DNA of 64,000 nt. Source: Arthrobacter sp. ISL-28 (GTDB lineage Bacteria; Actinomycetota; Actinomycetes; Actinomycetales; Micrococcaceae). The stretch is from positions 361,619 through 425,618 of the forward strand of contig NZ_JAGGPJ010000007.1 of assembly GCF_018613875.1 (NCBI RefSeq), given 5' to 3'. Position 1 is the stretch's first letter; every line of letters starts with the position of its first letter. Shown here in pieces: positions 16,897 to 25,397 of the stretch. Position numbers and translations under genes: made by a program. Under the pieces are notes generated by a model. It had not been told where the DNA came from and did not search any database. It saw only the letters and a program-made list of their open reading frames with translations.

Positions 16897-16952
16897 CTGT
16901 GCCGCTGTGCCGCTGTGCCGCTGTGCCGCTGTGCCGCTGTGCCGCTGTGCCG
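16897..16952 (+). repeat. 7-copy octanucleotide array (CTGTGCCG)
   Basis: Seven perfect CTGTGCCG units in a row. Degenerate relatives at about 16846-16890 include the miaA 3' end itself (CTGTGCCGTTGA), a second CTGTGCCGTTGA and a CTGTTGAACCA. The array lies between miaA and the dapF promoter and would be expected to vary in copy number by slippage. Confidence 0.95.
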
Positions 16953-17028
16953 CTGAACCCGGGACCCATCTCCGCGAAGCGCCGGGGCTGCAACAGCAGG
17001 CTGTTTTCCGGCCCCTGTAGCGTGCAGG

Positions 17029-17034
17029 TAACCT
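17029..17034 (+). promoter_or_regulatory. -10 hexamer of leaderless dapF promoter
   Basis: TAACCT lies 6 nt before ATG 17041. Confidence 0.6.
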
Positions 17035-17040
17035 TGAACC

Positions 17041-17985
17041 ATGGATGAAACCCTTGCAGAAGCCGCTGAGCGAACCATCTCACACCTGAGCGGTCTCCGC
17101 TTCTCCAAGGGCCACGGCACGGGCAACGACTTCGTCCTGATTGCTGATCCGCAGGGCATGCATTCCATTTCCTCCGAACAGGTGGCTGAATTGTGCGACC
17201 GCCACCGGGGCATCGGCGGAGACGGACTTATCCGCGCCGTCCCGTCCCGGCTGCTTGACGAAGGCCGCCAGCTCCTGGCCGAACACCCCGACGCCGAATG
17301 GTTCATGGACTACCGCAACGGTGACGGCTCCCTGTCCGAAATGTGCGGCAACGGCGTCCGGGTCTTCGTCCACTTCCTCATCGCCGAGGGCCTGGCGGAC
17401 ATCCCGCCGGGCGGCTCGCTGACCATCGGCACCCGCGGGGGCGTGAAGACCATTGTCCGCACTGCCGATGGCTACGCCGTGGACATGGGGCCCTGGGAGT
17501 TCATCTTCCCCGGCGAGGCTGCGGCCCGTGCCATGGATTCCCTCGTCAGCGCCGACGGCTTGGAAGTGCCGCGCCCGGCGCTATCCGTCAGCATGGGAAA
17601 CCCGCACACCGTCGTCGCCCTGGCCGAACTGTCCGAACTCGAGGGCACGAGGCTCTTCACCGCGCCGCACGTCGATCCCACGCCCCCGAACGGCACCAAT
17701 GTCGAGTTTGTCGTCCCGGCCGAGCCGCTGGTCCACGAGGGTGTGGGCACGGTGACCATGCGCGTGCACGAGCGCGGGGTCGGTGAAACGCAGTCGTGCG
17801 GTACCGGCGCATGCGCCGCCGCCGTGGCGATCCGTCACTGGGCCGGCCAGGGCGCTCCGGACGCCTGGCAGGTGAAGGTGCCCGGCGGCGTTGTCGGGGT
17901 TAAGTTCTTCACCGTGGCCGACGGGCACGAGCACGTGGAGCTCAGCGGCCCGGCAACGATCGTTGCTAGCGGGACGCTTTCCTGA
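17041..17985 (+). CDS. dapF: diaminopimelate epimerase
   Basis: 314 aa cofactor-free racemase that turns LL-DAP into meso-DAP for peptidoglycan and lysine. The two catalytic cysteines are Cys102 (EMCGNGVRVF) and Cys253 (TQSCGTGACA). Length is normal for actinobacterial DapF. It has its own leaderless promoter downstream of the octanucleotide array. Its last 20 nt overlap, tail to tail, the end of the methyltransferase gene on the opposite strand. Confidence 0.97.
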   Translation: MDETLAEAAERTISHLSGLRFSKGHGTGNDFVLIADPQGMHSISSEQVAELCDRHRGIGGDGLIRAVPSRLLDEGRQLLAEHPDAEWFMDYRNGDGSLSEMCGNGVRVFVHFLIAEGLADIPPGGSLTIGTRGGVKTIVRTADGYAVDMGPWEFIFPGEAAARAMDSLVSADGLEVPRPALSVSMGNPHTVVALAELSELEGTRLFTAPHVDPTPPNGTNVEFVVPAEPLVHEGVGTVTMRVHERGVGETQSCGTGACAAAVAIRHWAGQGAPDAWQVKVPGGVVGVKFFTVADGHEHVELSGPATIVASGTLS

Positions 17986-18580
17986 CCCGCAGGATCCGGA
18001 ACGATTTCGACGTGCTCTCGCGGGTCACCGAGAAGGAATCGTCGAGCGCCTCCGCCAGCCAACGCTGAAGCGAATCGGAACCAAGGTTCTTCTGCACCAC
18101 CAGCCATGCCGAGCCTCCCGGCGCGAGGCGCGGCAGCCAGAGCATCAGCAGCGAATGCAGTTCATCCTTGCCGATCCGGATCGGCGGGTTGGACCAGATG
18201 GTGTCGAACCGGAGCTCCGGGTCCACCTCCTCGGGCCTGCTCGCGGTGACATTGCCCAGGCCCAGCACGGCCGCGTTCTCGTTGGTGAGGGTGATGCAGC
18301 GTTCATTGACGTCCACGGCGTAGACGTGCGCATGCGGGGCCCGGAGCGCCATTGTCAGCGCTATGGCGCCCCAGCCGCAGCCGATGTCCAGCAGGTTTCC
18401 CTGCGGCGCCGGAGCCGGAACCTCCGCGAGGAGGACAGCCGTGCCCTTGTCGATCCCGTCCGGGCTGAAGATGCCCGAGGAGGTCTGCAATTTCCGCGTT
18501 TCACCCGCCAATTCCACCGTGAGCGGCTTGCGGGTAAACGGCCCTGCGGGCGAGGCGCTGAAATAGTGGGCAGACTCCAT
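17966..18580 (-). CDS. class I methyltransferase, RsmC-like (16S rRNA guanine-N2)
   Basis: 204 aa from ATG 18580. The SAM-binding loop LDIGCGWGAIAL begins at 64, and NPPI at 131-134 is the catalytic motif of N6/N2 methyltransferases acting on exocyclic amines. The short single-domain form corresponds to the C-terminal half of E. coli RsmC and to actinobacterial MTS-domain proteins; target G1207 of 16S rRNA is likely but not certain. It is divergent from the hflX leader and overlaps dapF by 20 nt at its 3' end. Confidence 0.85.
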   Translation of the reverse strand: MESAHYFSASPAGPFTRKPLTVELAGETRKLQTSSGIFSPDGIDKGTAVLLAEVPAPAPQGNLLDIGCGWGAIALTMALRAPHAHVYAVDVNERCITLTNENAAVLGLGNVTASRPEEVDPELRFDTIWSNPPIRIGKDELHSLLMLWLPRLAPGGSAWLVVQKNLGSDSLQRWLAEALDDSFSVTRESTSKSFRILRVRKASR

Positions 18581-18588
18581 AACTGGCC

Positions 18589-18594
18589 AGATTA
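18589..18594 (-). promoter_or_regulatory. possible -10 hexamer of the methyltransferase gene
   Basis: TAATCT on the minus strand, 8 nt before ATG 18580; one base longer than the common 6-7 nt spacing in this window. Confidence 0.4.
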
Positions 18595-18637
18595 GTGGGC
18601 CGTCCGCCGGATGGGAAACCGGACGCCGCCCGTCTGC

Positions 18638-18643
18638 TAATCT
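18638..18643 (+). promoter_or_regulatory. -10 hexamer before the hflX leader micro-ORF
   Basis: TAATCT, then GGGAGGC, then ATG 18651. The start of transcription would coincide with the micro-ORF start codon. Confidence 0.5.
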
Positions 18644-18650
18644 GGGAGGC

Positions 18651-18671
18651 ATGTTCTTGATCTTTGAGTAG
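18651..18671 (+). CDS. leaderless 6-codon micro-ORF upstream of hflX (MFLIFE)
   Basis: ATG TTC TTG ATC TTT GAG TAG, preceded at 7 nt by a -10 hexamer. It lies 280 nt upstream of hflX on the same strand with no gene between. A very short peptide at the 5' end of a ribosome-rescue GTPase mRNA is the layout of a translation-sensing leader. This is inference from position and promoter geometry only. Confidence 0.35.
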   Translation: MFLIFE

Positions 18672-18950
18672 CGGCCCTTGAACGGTCTGCCCTGAAGCCC
18701 GGCTTTTTCATGCTGCCGGCCCGGGGCACGCCACCGTTTCCGGAGCGATGCAGGCTTTTACCTTCCGCCCGGACGCCGCAGTGCACTCACTGCCGAATGC
18801 AGCCCTCACTCAGATCAATCCGGCCCACGGCCTGTCCGCCGCGGGCACCCAGGAGCGTCCATGCCCCATCATCGTCAGCCCAGCGCGAATTCCGCGCCCC
18901 CGGCAAGCAATCAGCACTATTCTGAAGATGCAGAATCTTTTAAGGAGACC
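18672..18950 (+). promoter_or_regulatory. hflX leader region
   Basis: About 280 nt without a clear gene. A short CCGGC/GCCGG hairpin brackets a TTTTTCATGCT loop at about 18695-18715. A 68-codon ORF (18748-18954) ends in a TGA that overlaps the hflX ATG (ATGA), which would allow translational coupling, but its composition (Pro/Ala-rich, no homology I recognise) does not prove that it is real. AAGGAGA lies 2-3 nt before the hflX start. Confidence 0.4.
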
Positions 18951-20528
18951 ATGACCAGTCAGCAAAATTCCGGATCCGAGCCAGCGGCCCAGGACATGAG
19001 TCCTGAGGAAATCCAAGCTGTCATCGACCGGATTCTCTCGAAGGACGTCCCGGCGCGGAATGCCCCGGCTGAGGACGGCTCGGGAGCCGGAAGCAGGGCC
19101 GTCTTCGGCAAGGCCCAGGCCATCTCACGGCTTGACGACGAACACAGCATGTTCGACGGCGACCAGCAGGACCTCGAGGAGCGCCGCGCCCTGCGCCGCA
19201 CGGCAGGGCTGTCCACCGAACTGGAAGACGTCACCGAGGTCGAATACCGGCAGCTGCGTCTCGAGCGCGTGGTCCTGGCTGGACTGTGGACCGAGGGAAC
19301 CCTGGCCGACGCCGAGAATTCCCTGCGCGAACTTGCGGCGCTGGCCGAAACCGCCGGCTCGGAGGTGCTTGACGGGCTGGTCCAGCGGCGGGCCAAGCCG
19401 GATCCCGGAACGTTCCTGGGCTCGGGCAAGGCGCTGGAACTCAAGGATGTGGTGATGTCCACCGGCGCCGACACCGTGGTGGTGGATGCGGAGCTTGCGC
19501 CGTCACAGCGCCGCGGGCTTGAGGACATCGTCAAGGTCAAGGTCATCGACCGCACGGCGCTCATCCTCGATATCTTTGCCCAGCACGCCAAGAGCCGGGA
19601 GGGCAAGGCGCAGGTGGAGCTGGCTCAGCTCGAATATTTGCTTCCTCGCCTCCGCGGCTGGGGTGAATCCATGTCCCGCCAGGCCGGTGGCCAGGTGGGC
19701 GGCGCAGGCGCCGGCATGGGTTCGCGTGGTCCCGGTGAAACCAAGATCGAATTGGACCGGCGCCGGATCCGTACGCGGATGGCCAAGCTGCGGCGTGAAA
19801 TCGCGGCGATGAAGCCAGCGCGCGAGACCAAGCGGGCCAACCGCCGTCGTAATGCCGTTCCGTCTGTGGCTATTGCCGGATACACGAACGCGGGCAAGTC
19901 CTCATTGCTGAACCGGCTCACCGATGCTGGTGTCCTGGTGGAAAACGCTCTGTTCGCCACGCTGGACCCCACGGTCCGCAAGGCCGAGACCGCGGACGGC
20001 CTGGGCTACACGCTCGCCGACACCGTGGGGTTCGTCCGTTCGCTTCCCACCCAGCTGGTGGAGGCTTTCCGCTCCACCCTCGAGGAAGTCGCGGACGCGG
20101 ACCTGATCCTGCACGTGGTGGACGTCTCGCACCCCGATCCGGAGGGGCAGATCGCCGCGGTGCGCTCTGTGTTCGCCGAAGTGGACGCCCGCAAGGTGCC
20201 CGAGATCATCGTGCTGAACAAGGCGGACGCCGCCGACCCGTTCGTCGTCGAGCGCCTCAAGCAGCGCGAACCGCGCCACGTCGTGGTGTCGGCACGTACG
20301 GGCCAGGGCATCCCCGAGCTGCTAAAGGCCATCAGCGAGGCGATCCCGCGGCCCAACGTCAAGCTGGAGCTGCTGGTTCCGTACCACCGCGGCGACCTGA
20401 TCAGTAAACTCCACGACTCCGATGCAGAGATCCTCAGCCTGGATCATGAAGAGGGCGGCACCCGCGCTGTGGTCATGGTCCGGGAAGGCCTCGCGGCTGA
20501 ACTGGAATCCTTCATCAACAATGACTGA
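18951..20528 (+). CDS. hflX: ribosome-associated GTPase HflX
   Basis: 525 aa from ATG 18951, chosen for its AAGGAGA; the open frame reaches back to 18861. The first ~100 residues are a polar extension. HflX N-domain blocks include PGTFLGSGKALEL and DTVVVDAELAPSQRR, then the GQVGGAGAGMGSRGPGETK linker, and the G domain with G1 GYTNAGKS at about 310-317 and NKAD. HflX splits stalled or inactive 70S ribosomes and confers macrolide/lincosamide tolerance in mycobacteria and Listeria. It overlaps dinG by 8 nt. Confidence 0.93.
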   Translation: MTSQQNSGSEPAAQDMSPEEIQAVIDRILSKDVPARNAPAEDGSGAGSRAVFGKAQAISRLDDEHSMFDGDQQDLEERRALRRTAGLSTELEDVTEVEYRQLRLERVVLAGLWTEGTLADAENSLRELAALAETAGSEVLDGLVQRRAKPDPGTFLGSGKALELKDVVMSTGADTVVVDAELAPSQRRGLEDIVKVKVIDRTALILDIFAQHAKSREGKAQVELAQLEYLLPRLRGWGESMSRQAGGQVGGAGAGMGSRGPGETKIELDRRRIRTRMAKLRREIAAMKPARETKRANRRRNAVPSVAIAGYTNAGKSSLLNRLTDAGVLVENALFATLDPTVRKAETADGLGYTLADTVGFVRSLPTQLVEAFRSTLEEVADADLILHVVDVSHPDPEGQIAAVRSVFAEVDARKVPEIIVLNKADAADPFVVERLKQREPRHVVVSARTGQGIPELLKAISEAIPRPNVKLELLVPYHRGDLISKLHDSDAEILSLDHEEGGTRAVVMVREGLAAELESFINND

Positions 20529-22578
20529 CCGGGCGGTGGACCACGCCGCGGCCACGGCCGGTGAGGAATTCGTGATCGAACTCCTCGACCGCGCCGTGGC
20601 CGGCATGGGCGGACAAAGCCGCAGCGGCCAGCACGAGATGGCGCGGCAGGTGGCCCGGGCGATCGAAACCGGCGACCATCTTCTGGTCCAGGCGGGCACC
20701 GGCACGGGCAAGTCCCTGGCCTACCTGATCCCGCTCATCGCGCACGCGCTCGAGAGCGACAAGCCCACCCTGGTATCCACTGCAACCCTTGCGCTGCAGA
20801 CGCAGATTGTCGGCCGCGACCTTCCCCGGCTGCTGAAGACCATCACTCCAGCGCTGGAGCGGCCCGTCAAAGTGGCACTCGTCAAAGGCCGTTCCAATTA
20901 CGTCTGCCGGCACAAGCTCGAAGGGGGCTTCCCCTCCGAGGAGCCCTCCGAGGGCCAGCTGTTTTCCCTGGGTGAGGACACCAGCGTTCCGCACTTTGCC
21001 GCAGCCATGGGCGGCCCCTCCTCACAGCTGGGCAAGGAAGTGGTCCGGCTCCGTGAATGGGCGGAAAAGACCGCCACGGGCGACCGTGACGAACTGCTCC
21101 CCGGCGTGACAGACCGTGCCTGGCGGCAGGTGTCTGTCACCTCCATGGAATGCCTGGGCGCCCAGAAGTGCCCGCTGGCGGCCGAGTGCTTCAGCGAACT
21201 TGCACGCCACGACGCCGCCGAGGCCGACGTAGTGGTGACCAACCACGCCATGCTGGCCGTCAGCGCCTTTGAGGGCCTTGCGGTACTGCCTGAATATGAC
21301 GTGGTGGTGGTGGATGAGGCCCACGAGCTCCAGGACCGCGTCACCGGCGCCGTCTCCGGGCAGCTGTCCGTGGCCATGGTGCATGCCGCGTCGTCGGGAG
21401 CCCGTAAACATACGGGCATCACGGTGGACGCACTCAACAACGCTGCCGCCAACCTGGAGCTCGCCCTCGCCGGGGCTCCCAGCGGGCTGCTTCCCAACGG
21501 GCTCAACGATGAGCAGCTCGACTGTGTTGACCAGCTCCGCGAGGCCTGCCGGGCGGCGCTCTCCGATTCCAAAGGGGACAGCAATTCCACGCCCGACGGC
21601 GGGAGGCAGCTCGCGCGGTCCCGTCTCCTCGTGATCCTGGAACTGTGCGAACGGCTAATTGCGGCGCGGGAAAACCGCGAAGTGGTGTGGCTGTCGCGGA
21701 ACAGCAGCTTCGACCCGCAGCAGGGCTATTCCGCCCCGGACGAGTCATCGCCCGCGCTGATCAATATCGCCCCGCTGAGTGTTGCCGGACGGCTGCGGGA
21801 AGGCCTGTTCGCCGGCCACACGGTGGTGCTGACCTCCGCCACGCTCGCCATTGGTTCAGCGTTCGAACCGGCTGCAGGCGGACTCGGCCTCGTGGGCGAG
21901 GGGGCACCCAGCTGGACGGGCGTGGACGTCGGGTCGCCCTTCGACTACCCGAAGCAGGGCATCCTCTACGTGGCCAGCCACCTGCCGAAGCCGGGCCGCG
22001 GAACATCGCCTGAAGCGCTGGACGAACTGGAAGGGCTGATCCGCGCCTCCGGCGGCGGAGCGCTCTGCCTCTTCTCATCCCGCCGCGCTGCCGAAGACGC
22101 TGCCGAGGCATTGCGGCCCAGGCTGGATGTCAGCGTGCTTTGCCAGGGCGATTCAACGATGACAGCACTTGTCAAACAGTTCGCTGACGAGCCGGACACC
22201 TGCCTGTTCGGCACCATGTCCCTCTGGCAGGGCGTGGATGTTCCCGGGGGCTCCTGCCGGCTGGTCGTCATCGACAGGATTCCGTTCCCCCGGCCGGATG
22301 ATCCGCTCATGACCGCACGCTCCCGGGCCGTTGCCCAGGCCGGCGGCAACGGCTTCATGTCCGTTTCAGCCATGCATGCAGCCATCCGGCTGGCCCAGGG
22401 TGCCGGCCGCCTGATCCGGTCCACGGATGACAAGGGGGTGGTGGCCGTACTGGATTCGCGGCTCTCGACTGAACGCTATGGCGGATTCCTCCGTGCTGCA
22501 CTCCCACCGTTCTGGCCTACGACGGACCGGAAGATTGCCGTGGCGGCGCTGGAACGGCTCGCCCGAGCACGCTCCTAG
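20521..22578 (+). CDS. dinG: DinG-type ATP-dependent DNA helicase (XPD family)
   Basis: 685 aa from ATG 20521, overlapping hflX by 8 nt and so translationally coupled. Walker A GTGTGKS is at about 60-66 and the DEAH box at about 265-268. Four cysteines between them (NYVCRHK, then CLGAQKCPLAAEC) fit the 4Fe-4S cluster of XPD/DinG helicases. These unwind DNA forks, R-loops and G-quadruplexes. In E. coli dinG is LexA-controlled; here no LexA box precedes it and it follows hflX instead. Confidence 0.9.
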   Translation: MTDRAVDHAAATAGEEFVIELLDRAVAGMGGQSRSGQHEMARQVARAIETGDHLLVQAGTGTGKSLAYLIPLIAHALESDKPTLVSTATLALQTQIVGRDLPRLLKTITPALERPVKVALVKGRSNYVCRHKLEGGFPSEEPSEGQLFSLGEDTSVPHFAAAMGGPSSQLGKEVVRLREWAEKTATGDRDELLPGVTDRAWRQVSVTSMECLGAQKCPLAAECFSELARHDAAEADVVVTNHAMLAVSAFEGLAVLPEYDVVVVDEAHELQDRVTGAVSGQLSVAMVHAASSGARKHTGITVDALNNAAANLELALAGAPSGLLPNGLNDEQLDCVDQLREACRAALSDSKGDSNSTPDGGRQLARSRLLVILELCERLIAARENREVVWLSRNSSFDPQQGYSAPDESSPALINIAPLSVAGRLREGLFAGHTVVLTSATLAIGSAFEPAAGGLGLVGEGAPSWTGVDVGSPFDYPKQGILYVASHLPKPGRGTSPEALDELEGLIRASGGGALCLFSSRRAAEDAAEALRPRLDVSVLCQGDSTMTALVKQFADEPDTCLFGTMSLWQGVDVPGGSCRLVVIDRIPFPRPDDPLMTARSRAVAQAGGNGFMSVSAMHAAIRLAQGAGRLIRSTDDKGVVAVLDSRLSTERYGGFLRAALPPFWPTTDRKIAVAALERLARARS

Positions 22579-22628
22579 GCCAGGGTTCTGCAGCGGAGGG
22601 GGTCCTGCGCCGGGTTTCTGCCGCGCTC

Positions 22629-22657
22629 CGGGTTCCGGGAATAGTCCCGGAAACCCG
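22629..22657. terminator. hairpin terminator between dinG and lexA
   Basis: CGGGTTCCGGGA pairs with TCCCGGAAACCCG (one bulged A) around a 4-nt loop, between convergent genes. No T-tract. Confidence 0.6.
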
Positions 22658-22666
22658 AGCGTGGGG

Positions 22667-22709
22667 GCCTGGTCGTGGAGGCCTGGTCGTGGAGCCCTGC
22701 GTCGTGGAG
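22667..22709. repeat. ~14-bp tandem repeat abutting the lexA stop codon
   Basis: GCCTGGTCGTGGAG twice, then a variant CCCTGCGTCGTGGAG, ending one base before the lexA stop triplet (22711-22713). Confidence 0.8.
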
Positions 22710-22710
22710 C

Positions 22711-23460
22711 CTAGAGCGAACGCAGTACGGACACGACCTTGCCCATGACTACCGCGTGGTCTCCCAGGATGGGCTCGTACTGGGTGTTCTGCGGAAGCAG
22801 CCAGGTGTGGCCGTCCCGCTGCCGGAACGTCTTCACGGTTGCTTCGTCGTCGAGCAGCGCTGCCACAATGTCCCCGTTGACGGCGTCGCTTTGCCGCCTC
22901 ACTACCACCCAGTCACCGTCGCAAATCGCGGCGTCCACCATGGAGTCACCGGCAATCCTCAGCATGAACAGTTCGCCGTGGCCAACAAGCTGGCGGGGCA
23001 AGGGCATGAGCTCCTCGACCACCTGGTCCGCAAGGATGGGGCCGCCGGCGGCAATCCGGCCCACGAGCGGCACCATGGCGGTGTCCGTTGCGCTGGGAAG
23101 TTCGCCGATGGCCGCACCGCCCACACGGGGGAGCTTGGCCTCCTTTTCCCCGGCGGCGGTCTTTGGCAGGCCCACGTCCAGGGTCAGCGGCATGAGGACT
23201 TCCATGGCCCGTGGCCGCTTCGGATCCCGCCGCAGGTAACCGAGCCTCTCGAGCTGCGAGAGCTGGTGGGTGACGCTCGACAGGCTGGCGAGGCCAACGG
23301 TGTCGCCGATCTCCCGCATGGAAGGCGGGTAACCGTTCTCGTTGACCGACCGCTGGATGGTTTCCAGGATCTTCTTCTGACGGACGGTCAGGCCCTTGGG
23401 TGTCCGCTGAGACCGCTGGCTGCGCTGGGTAGCCTTGCCGTCGGAGGCTTGTGCTGCCAT
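22711..23460 (-). CDS. lexA: SOS repressor LexA
   Basis: 249 aa from ATG 23460 ([12 protein letters not shown]); the open frame to 23610 would run into a LexA box. The winged helix at about 25-85 contains [23 protein letters not shown]. The self-cleavage site is Ala138-Gly139 (RIAAGGP), with Ser173 (GDSMVDA) and Lys210 (EATVKTF) as the catalytic dyad. It represses the SOS genes until RecA filaments stimulate its cleavage. Two LexA boxes lie in the intergenic region shared with the divergent LysM gene, so it is autoregulated. Confidence 0.97.
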   Translation of the reverse strand: MAAQASDGKATQRSQRSQRTPKGLTVRQKKILETIQRSVNENGYPPSMREIGDTVGLASLSSVTHQLSQLERLGYLRRDPKRPRAMEVLMPLTLDVGLPKTAAGEKEAKLPRVGGAAIGELPSATDTAMVPLVGRIAAGGPILADQVVEELMPLPRQLVGHGELFMLRIAGDSMVDAAICDGDWVVVRRQSDAVNGDIVAALLDDEATVKTFRQRDGHTWLLPQNTQYEPILGDHAVVMGKVVSVLRSL

Positions 23461-23602
23461 GTTCGCCAACGCCTTTCGTTTCCACCCGGCTTCCGTGGCT
23501 GCAGTTGCCGGGAACTTCCGGCCTGAAAATGTCAGGCCCTGCTGATCAACTGCAGAAGTGGTTGTTCTTTGATTCCAAACGTAGGCCAGCCATGCGGCTT
23601 TT

Positions 23603-23618
23603 TCAAACATTTGTTCTA
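23603..23618. promoter_or_regulatory. LexA (SOS) box proximal to lexA
   Basis: TCAAAC-ATTT-GTTCTA, 10 of 12 half-site bases of the consensus, 143 nt upstream of the lexA start. Confidence 0.7.
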
Positions 23619-23669
23619 GCGAGTCTCGACTTTGTTCGTTGATAAGTGCTAAAACTGAGGAAATAAAGT

Positions 23670-23685
23670 TCGAACATGTGTTCTA
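23670..23685. promoter_or_regulatory. LexA (SOS) box proximal to the LysM gene
   Basis: TCGAAC-ATGT-GTTCTA, 11 of 12 half-site bases. It directly follows a possible rightward -10, TAAAGT (23664-23669; TTGATA at 23639-23644), so it would cover the transcription start of the LysM gene. The 322-nt lexA-LysM intergenic region holds both boxes and no other gene that I can see. Confidence 0.85.
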
Positions 23686-23782
23686 GTTCAGCTGCGGAGC
23701 GTGCCCGGATCTTCGAATACCCGCCCATGCCGGCGGGCCGGACACAACGGGCAGCACAGAGTGGTCCAGGAGGGCTCAGTTC

Positions 23783-24154
23783 ATGTCAGCTTCAACAGCA
23801 GTTCACCATTCACGTCCGCAGGGTGCGCAGCAGGGCAGGCCTCCGCGCCTGCGGCTCACCCGCCGCGGCCGGATCGTCCTGATCGGGTTGCCGCTGGTTC
23901 TTCTGGCCGCGCTGCTCCTGTCGCTCACCGGACTGCTGAATTCGCCGGCCAAGGCGGCCGATACAGCAAGCGGGTTATCCGTGACGAAGACAGTCTCCGT
24001 GACGGTACAGCCGGGGGAATCCCTGTGGGTCATTGCCGGGGCCGTTGACCCCACCCGGGATCCGCGCGATGTCATCGCGGATATCGTCCAGCTGAACGAC
24101 CTGGAGATGGGCAAGGTTCTGCCCGGGCAGCAACTGTTTGTTCCGTCCAAGTAG
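23783..24154 (+). CDS. SOS-linked LysM membrane protein (DivS/ChiZ/YneA-like position)
   Basis: 123 aa. A basic cytosolic N-terminus (1-30), one membrane helix at about 31-51 and an extracytoplasmic LysM domain at about 71-120 (VTVQPGESLWVIA ... LNDLEMGKVLPGQQLFVPSK) that should bind peptidoglycan. Divergent from lexA with a LexA box at its promoter, it occupies the place of Rv2719c/ChiZ in M. tuberculosis and of the SOS cell-division suppressor DivS in corynebacteria; YneA of Bacillus has the same architecture and position. A damage-induced division inhibitor is therefore the likely role; this is inference from context and domain layout. Confidence 0.8.
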   Translation: MSASTAVHHSRPQGAQQGRPPRLRLTRRGRIVLIGLPLVLLAALLLSLTGLLNSPAKAADTASGLSVTKTVSVTVQPGESLWVIAGAVDPTRDPRDVIADIVQLNDLEMGKVLPGQQLFVPSK

Positions 24155-24205
24155 GCCGCTTGCCGCTGGAACCGTCACAGTTTCCTGCTCGCCGCCGCGG
24201 GCACT

Positions 24206-24211
24206 TAAACT
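24206..24211 (+). promoter_or_regulatory. -10 hexamer of leaderless his promoter
   Basis: TAAACT lies 6 nt before GTG 24218 of hisC. Confidence 0.6.
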
Positions 24212-24217
24212 GTCCAA

Positions 24218-25336
24218 GTGAGTGACCAGCTTGAGCGACTGAACCGACTGCCCCTTCGGACCAACCTGCGGGGGCTGACCCCTTATGGGGCGCCGCAGCT
24301 GGACGTGCCGATCCTGCTCAACGTCAACGAGAACACCCATGGTGTGCCGGCGGACGTCAGGGCCGCCATTTCAGAGGCCGTGACAGAGGCAGCAGCAGGA
24401 CTCAACCGCTACCCCGACCGCGAATTCACCGAGCTCAGGGAAGCCCTGGCGGAGTACCTGGGACATGACCTCGCCGCCGCCAACATCTGGGCGGCCAACG
24501 GCTCCAACGAAGTCCTCCAGCAGATTCTCCAGGCCTTTGGCGGCCCAGGCCGCACGGCTCTGGGCTTCCCGCCCACGTACTCCATGTACCCGCTGCTGGC
24601 CAGCGGCACGGACACCGAATACATCGTGGGACAGCGCGCCGACGACTATGGCCTTAGCGCGGAGTCCGCCGCCCGCCAGGTCCGGGACCTGCAGCCGAAC
24701 GTCGTCTTCCTCTGCTCACCCAACAACCCCACCGGCACAGGCCTGGGCCTGGATGTCGTCGAAGCGGTCTACGAGGCCGGCGAGGCCAGCCAGACCATCG
24801 TGATCGTGGATGAGGCGTACCACGAGTTCGCGCACGACGGCACCCCGAGCGCCCTCACCCTGCTGCCGGGACGCGAGCGCCTCATCGTCTCCCGGACCAT
24901 GAGCAAGGCGTTTGCGCTGGCAGGCGCCCGTCTCGGCTACATGGCCGCGGCCCCCGAAGTCACGGACGCCCTGCGCCTTGTCCGCCTGCCGTACCACCTG
25001 TCCGCCATCACCCAGGCCACCGCCCTGGCAGCCCTCCGGCACCGCGAGGCGCTCATGGCCGACGTCGAGGACATCAAGCGGCAGCGGGACCGGATCGTCA
25101 CAGAACTCACGAGGATGGGTCTGCGCCCTGCGGCCTCGGATTCCAACTATGTGTTCTTCGGGGGTCTCGAAAGCCCGCACGAGGTCTGGCAGGGGCTGCT
25201 GGACTCCGGCGTCCTGGTCCGGGACGTCGGCATCCCCGGACACTTGCGGGTCACTGCCGGCACTGAGACGGAAACCACAGCCTTCCTCGAGGCGCTGGAA
25301 AGCATCCTGGCCAGGCAGGCTGCTCTTCCGGCCTAA
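24218..25336 (+). CDS. hisC: histidinol-phosphate aminotransferase
   Basis: 372 aa PLP enzyme, fold type I. The Schiff-base lysine is about residue 230 in [26 protein letters not shown] near the N-terminus and SPNNPTGTG are substrate/PLP contacts. It converts imidazole-acetol phosphate to histidinol phosphate. It heads a his run (hisC-hisB-hisH-small ORF-hisA); hisD, hisF, hisG, hisI are not in the window. Leaderless GTG start. Confidence 0.95.
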   Translation: MSDQLERLNRLPLRTNLRGLTPYGAPQLDVPILLNVNENTHGVPADVRAAISEAVTEAAAGLNRYPDREFTELREALAEYLGHDLAAANIWAANGSNEVLQQILQAFGGPGRTALGFPPTYSMYPLLASGTDTEYIVGQRADDYGLSAESAARQVRDLQPNVVFLCSPNNPTGTGLGLDVVEAVYEAGEASQTIVIVDEAYHEFAHDGTPSALTLLPGRERLIVSRTMSKAFALAGARLGYMAAAPEVTDALRLVRLPYHLSAITQATALAALRHREALMADVEDIKRQRDRIVTELTRMGLRPAASDSNYVFFGGLESPHEVWQGLLDSGVLVRDVGIPGHLRVTAGTETETTAFLEALESILARQAALPA

Positions 25337-25397
25337 ACTTGAGGGTAGAACCCTGCAACGTCTGCGCCCTCCTTCGTCAAAAAGGACACTTATCACT

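Noticed and set aside
16458..17306. Minus-strand frame with QRHSGTA repeats
   Set aside because: The peptide repeat is just the translation of the CTGTGCCG DNA array on the opposite strand of miaA and dapF.
23700..23720. Third LexA box (TCTTCGAATACCCG) near the LysM gene
   Set aside because: Only one half-site is present; no GTTC at the required distance.
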